Of a stretch of 64,000 nt of DNA, positions 61,060 through 64,000 are shown in pieces (positions within the stretch are counted from its first letter, which is position 1; every line of letters begins with the position of its first letter). The DNA lies in contig OZ004591.1 in the NCBI GenBank assembly GCA_963924555.1, forward strand, positions 3,720,001 through 3,784,000, written 5' to 3'. This DNA is from Crambe crambe. Taxonomy: Eukaryota; Porifera; Demospongiae; Poecilosclerida; Crambeidae. The notes below the pieces were generated by a model. The model saw only the letters and a program-made list of their open reading frames with translations. It was not told the DNA's origin and searched no databases. Both the position numbers and the translations under genes were made by a program.

Positions 61060-61325
61060 CAGCAAGTGAGTGAACAAGCTCTATAGGCTTTTTGAGCTGA
61101 TATTCATTTTATGCTTTAACTCCTTGTAAGATTTTTGCTGTGAGTTAAGTGAGTGGCAGGCTGCTACATACATAGAAAAATGCTTACCAAAAAGCTCTTA
61201 GATAAGCCAAGCACCTACTTTCCACTTAGATAAGCCTAGCGCCTCTATGACAAAGGCGGTAGAAACAATTATAATTGGAGCATGCACATTATGCATGCAC
61301 AACACTACTAATTCGGGACACATAA
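61060..61325. repeat. Dispersed repeat between the two membrane protein genes
   Basis: The same family as 57645-58250. It carries AGCAAGTGAGTGAACAAG, CTTAGATAAGCCAAGCACC, CTTAGATAAGCCTAGCGCC, AATTGGAGCATGCACATTAT and ACTACTAATTCGGGACACAT. Confidence 0.7.
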
Positions 61326-61544
61326 ACCTAAAACCAACTGCAGCATACCTCTGTTAGTAGATATAAAACAGACGCTGGTGACTGTTTAAGTACAAATTTT
61401 CTGCCATTTACTTGACAATACTTCTTATGCAAAGGCTCAAAAGTTCAACAGTGACTATTCATGCGCATGCACATAATGAATAATTATTGCTACTGCACAA
61501 ATTTACTTCTCAGTAGTATTCTTGTTGAAGGAGCGATAAATACA

Positions 61545-61852
61545 ACAAAGGGTGCATCGAGCCATGAAGCAGCGAGAGGGCATGCAACTGCCAATGCTCT
61601 ATATATAGACGGCATAGTAGCTTAGCACATGGTAGGCTCTGTCTGCATATATCTGTTTACTGCAGTAAACTGTAGCTAAATATGTGATAGTATTTGAGAA
61701 AAGGGGTCTTATCGAGCAAAACATTAAAAGCTGTACCCCTTTTCTCAAGTACTATCACATAATTATAGCAACAATTTACATTTCACCATGCCGTCTACAC
61801 TGGTTGCATGCCCTCTCGCCGCTTCATGGCTCGATGTGCCCTTGCTACAACC
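61545..61852. mobile_element. Foldback element (about 310 bp)
   Basis: Long inverted arms pair across the whole segment: GCATCGAGCCATGAAGC with GCTTCATGGCTCGATG, GCGAGAGGGCATGCAAC with GTTGCATGCCCTCTCG, and TATGTGATAGTATTTGAGAA with the inverse of TTCTCAAGTACTATCACATA near the centre. It has no coding capacity of its own. Confidence 0.7.
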
Positions 61853-63083
61853 ACAATAATTATTTTGGTGATGATGACTGGATTGACACAAACTGCAATG
61901 AAGAAGAAAGCAAAAATCAAGTGATGCCGGACTTGTGTTCAGAATTGACTCAGACAGTGATTGATCATGTTAATAGAAGTTTGTTATTTGAAGGTCCTAG
62001 ACCCGTCACCTGTGCAATGCACAGCTTGCTAGCTCTAGTGTTGAAAATCCACACCTTTTGCATATGCATGCCTATAAATGGCCATTTGCTGTAAAGAACT
62101 ATCAAAACTATAGCAGTTAGCTACATTTAGCTGTACTTTACATGCTTGTGAGTTTTGTTCTTGTCCAACATAGATCTGTTCTATTCCTATTTTCAGTAGG
62201 TACTCTATCAGGCACAATAGACGTTGAACCTAGCACAGAAGCAAAGAAGAAAGAAAAATTAGTGGAATATTAATTTGCTTGCTCCAACCCATAAACTTAA
62301 CATCAGCAGAGTTGAAAAGAAAAGGAAAAAAAAAACAGCAGAAAGAGCTGGTAGAGCGAAGATGTTGGGCACATTTTGTAATCTGTGCTATTTTAAAATT
62401 GCACGTTTTTTATAATTGATAAATTGTGCGACAAATTATAAATTGCAAAGCCTGTATATAAATCTGAAGAACGGTTAAAGTATTGGCATGACATGGGCTA
62501 GCCATTCTAGCAATTTGTATTTCAACGAGGTCATGCTAAGTTGCAATCCTTCTCAACATTGACAGTTGAAAGGCATCAATTTGATGAATGGAATTTATCA
62601 TGTTATATGTACCTGGCAGTAAATTCTATCCCTTACCTCATAGCTACATTTAATAGCTACTTTTTACCAAGTGACTGGTAGACTAGACTAAGTATGTTCC
62701 TCACTTTTTCAAGTTTGATTCTCAGTTTAGCTTGTCCAGGATGTAAGTGGTCTAACTTTATTATCCTCCACATACTTTTATCACACATTTTCAAATCCTA
62801 ATTGAATTAATACAGTATTATTTTTAAAAGTTAGCTTTTCATTGTATACCTTTATTCGGTTAGATACTGTTTCTTGATTGTTGCAAAGAGTGATCAGCAT
62901 GACATAGAGTAAAAGTTCAGGCTTCATTTTATAACAAATGTACGACTTGTCTGTGTGGGCATAGATGGTTTTGGCCTTGGCCTTCTTCGAATATAACTAT
63001 CGAGGTAACCCGGTAACCGATGAATTTTATGCGCATGCGCGTGGGAAATTTTGCATAATAAGAAAGTCAAAGATTACTCTCTT
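61853..63083. other. Intergenic spacer, no supported gene
   Basis: AT-rich sequence. A plus-strand open stretch crossing 61860-62094 looks coding-like (acidic, then LLALVLKIHTF) but has no splice context or recognisable family, and part of its frame is the foldback element. CGCATGCGCG near 63033 resembles an NRF1 site. Confidence 0.4.
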
Positions 63084-64000
63084 TTATAAAGCAGATCCAA
63101 TTTTATTGCTTTCATCATATTCCATGTCATCCTCTATTTCATCAAAGTCAAAGCCATCTTCATTGTTATAGTGTCGTTCCTTGCTTTCGATAGCATTGTC
63201 ATATTCTTTATCCTCAAAATCAAACTCTCCAAAGTCTACACCTGATTTCCATATGTCTTTATTACCAGACATTTTCTTGCTTTTTCTTTTGATAGCTCCA
63301 TCACATGCCATCAGATTGTCCTCTTCAACATCAAGCCCTCTCAGTTTCTTGCTATTAATAGGATCATCCTCATCCAAATAAGGGTCTTCAGAATCAAAGC
63401 CTGCTTCATCATTAATATTATATTTCAAATCCTGCACTTCTACTCCCGGTACTTCTTCATTACTTGAATAGGATAGTCTCTTGCTCTTGGTGGCATAGTT
63501 GTATTCCATATCCAGTGTGTCAAAGTATTCATTATTGGGAAATGAGCTGTTGTCGGTGTCAAAATGTTTTCTCTCCACTTCTTCATCACTGGAATAATAT
63601 AATTTCTTGCTCTTGTAGTCATTCTTGGTGTCAAAGTGTTTTCTCTCTACTTCTTCATTACTGGAATATGATAACTTCTTGCTCTTGATAACAAGGTCAT
63701 ATTCTGTATCTGCCCATGTTTCAGAGACAATGCCCATTCTCTGTGCTTTTTTTCTGTGACGGAACTGACGTTCTTGTACCTTGATGCTCAACCATAGTAA
63801 GTCCTTTGCACATTTAGAAATCTGGGATGTCAAGTAAACACAGTGCAGTAAAGAAAGAAATGATAAAAAATAAACAAACAAAAAAAACAAAAACAAAAAA
63901 CTTACACATAATGGTATCAAACATAGGTAAAGTAAAGCAATTCCACACAATACACATAAAAGGGTAGCAACTGGTCCACTCTCCACTCTGAACTCTAACT
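63084..64000 (-). CDS. Paralogous single-pass membrane protein, 3' part (cut by the window edge)
   Basis: The terminal exon 63084-63821 encodes 245 residues; an upstream exon from 63906 runs past the window. The upstream exon carries FRVESGPVATLLCVLC and the membrane segment, ending CLIPLC before a GTAAGT donor. The terminal exon starts ISKCAKDLLWLSIKV. The gene at 55-59.7 kb has FKVDS, a membrane segment ending LLIPCC, and then an intron in the same phase, so the two are paralogues. The cytoplasmic tail is acidic and has three copies of a KSKKLSYSSNEEVERKHFDT-like motif with casein-kinase-2-type SSxEE sites. Function and family are unknown. Confidence 0.75.
   Translation of the reverse strand, partial: LEFRVESGPVATLLCVLCGIALLYLCLIPLCVSFLFLFFLFVYFLSFLSLLHCVYLTSQISKCAKDLLWLSIKVQERQFRHRKKAQRMGIVSETWADTEYDLVIKSKKLSYSSNEEVERKHFDTKNDYKSKKLYYSSDEEVERKHFDTDNSSFPNNEYFDTLDMEYNYATKSKRLSYSSNEEVPGVEVQDLKYNINDEAGFDSEDPYLDEDDPINSKKLRGLDVEEDNLMACDGAIKRKSKKMSGNKDIWKSGVDFGEFDFEDKEYDNAIESKERHYNNEDGFDFDEIEDDMEYDESNKIGSAL

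Noticed and set aside
61684-62094. Plus-strand open frame of 136 codons
   Set aside because: Its first half is the arm of the foldback element and its second half has no splice context or family. It is probably chance or debris.
1-64000. CRISPR arrays, tRNA or rRNA genes, bacterial operons
   Set aside because: None was seen. The regular 4317-bp repetition is coding sequence, and the short repeats are microsatellites or transposon ends.

Overview
The window is animal-type nuclear DNA: spliced genes with GT-AG introns, many short inverted-repeat DNA elements, microsatellites and AT-rich spacers. It has a filamin with three calponin-homology (CH) domains, a cytosolic iron-sulphur assembly ATPase (NUBP2 type), a 10-exon coiled-coil gene and lineage-specific membrane proteins. 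Compact genes, short introns and abundant TAGCTA-rich spacers suggest an early-branching invertebrate, possibly a demosponge. That placement is inference; nothing here proves the species.

Layout. (1) 1-33.7 kb, minus strand: a giant filamin gene. A first coding exon (33388-33611) carries the start of CH1. After a 4.9-kb intron region, one uninterrupted 27.7-kb terminal exon (about 819-28495) carries the end of CH1, CH2, CH3 and about 87 filamin immunoglobulin-like repeats. Seventy of these lie in five head-to-tail copies of a 14-repeat, 1439-residue unit (4317 bp, in frame); the middle copies are nearly identical. The predicted protein is about 9300 residues, roughly 1 MDa. (2) 35.9-44.0 kb, minus strand: a 10-exon gene for a 492-residue coiled-coil protein, with several transposon-derived miniature elements in its introns. 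(3) 44.1-50.9 kb, plus strand: an 8-exon NUBP2/Cfd1 gene of 279 residues. It is divergently paired with the coiled-coil gene across only 143 bp, and two of its introns are swollen by transposons. (4) 51.6-52.55 kb, minus strand: a single-exon gene for a protein with two UBA-like domains and a SUMO-interaction-like tail. A 2.27-kb palindrome made of two inverted copies of one DNA element abuts its start. (5) 55.0-64.0 kb, minus strand: two paralogous single-pass membrane protein genes in tandem (the second cut by the window edge), with long acidic serine-rich cytoplasmic tails and a conserved intron just after the membrane segment.

There is no sign of an operon or a shared pathway between the genes. 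The notable system is the filamin gene, whose length can change in steps of 1439 residues by unequal exchange. Second to it is a DNA-element family with CATAGA...TCTATG ends and a 7-bp target duplication, present three times.
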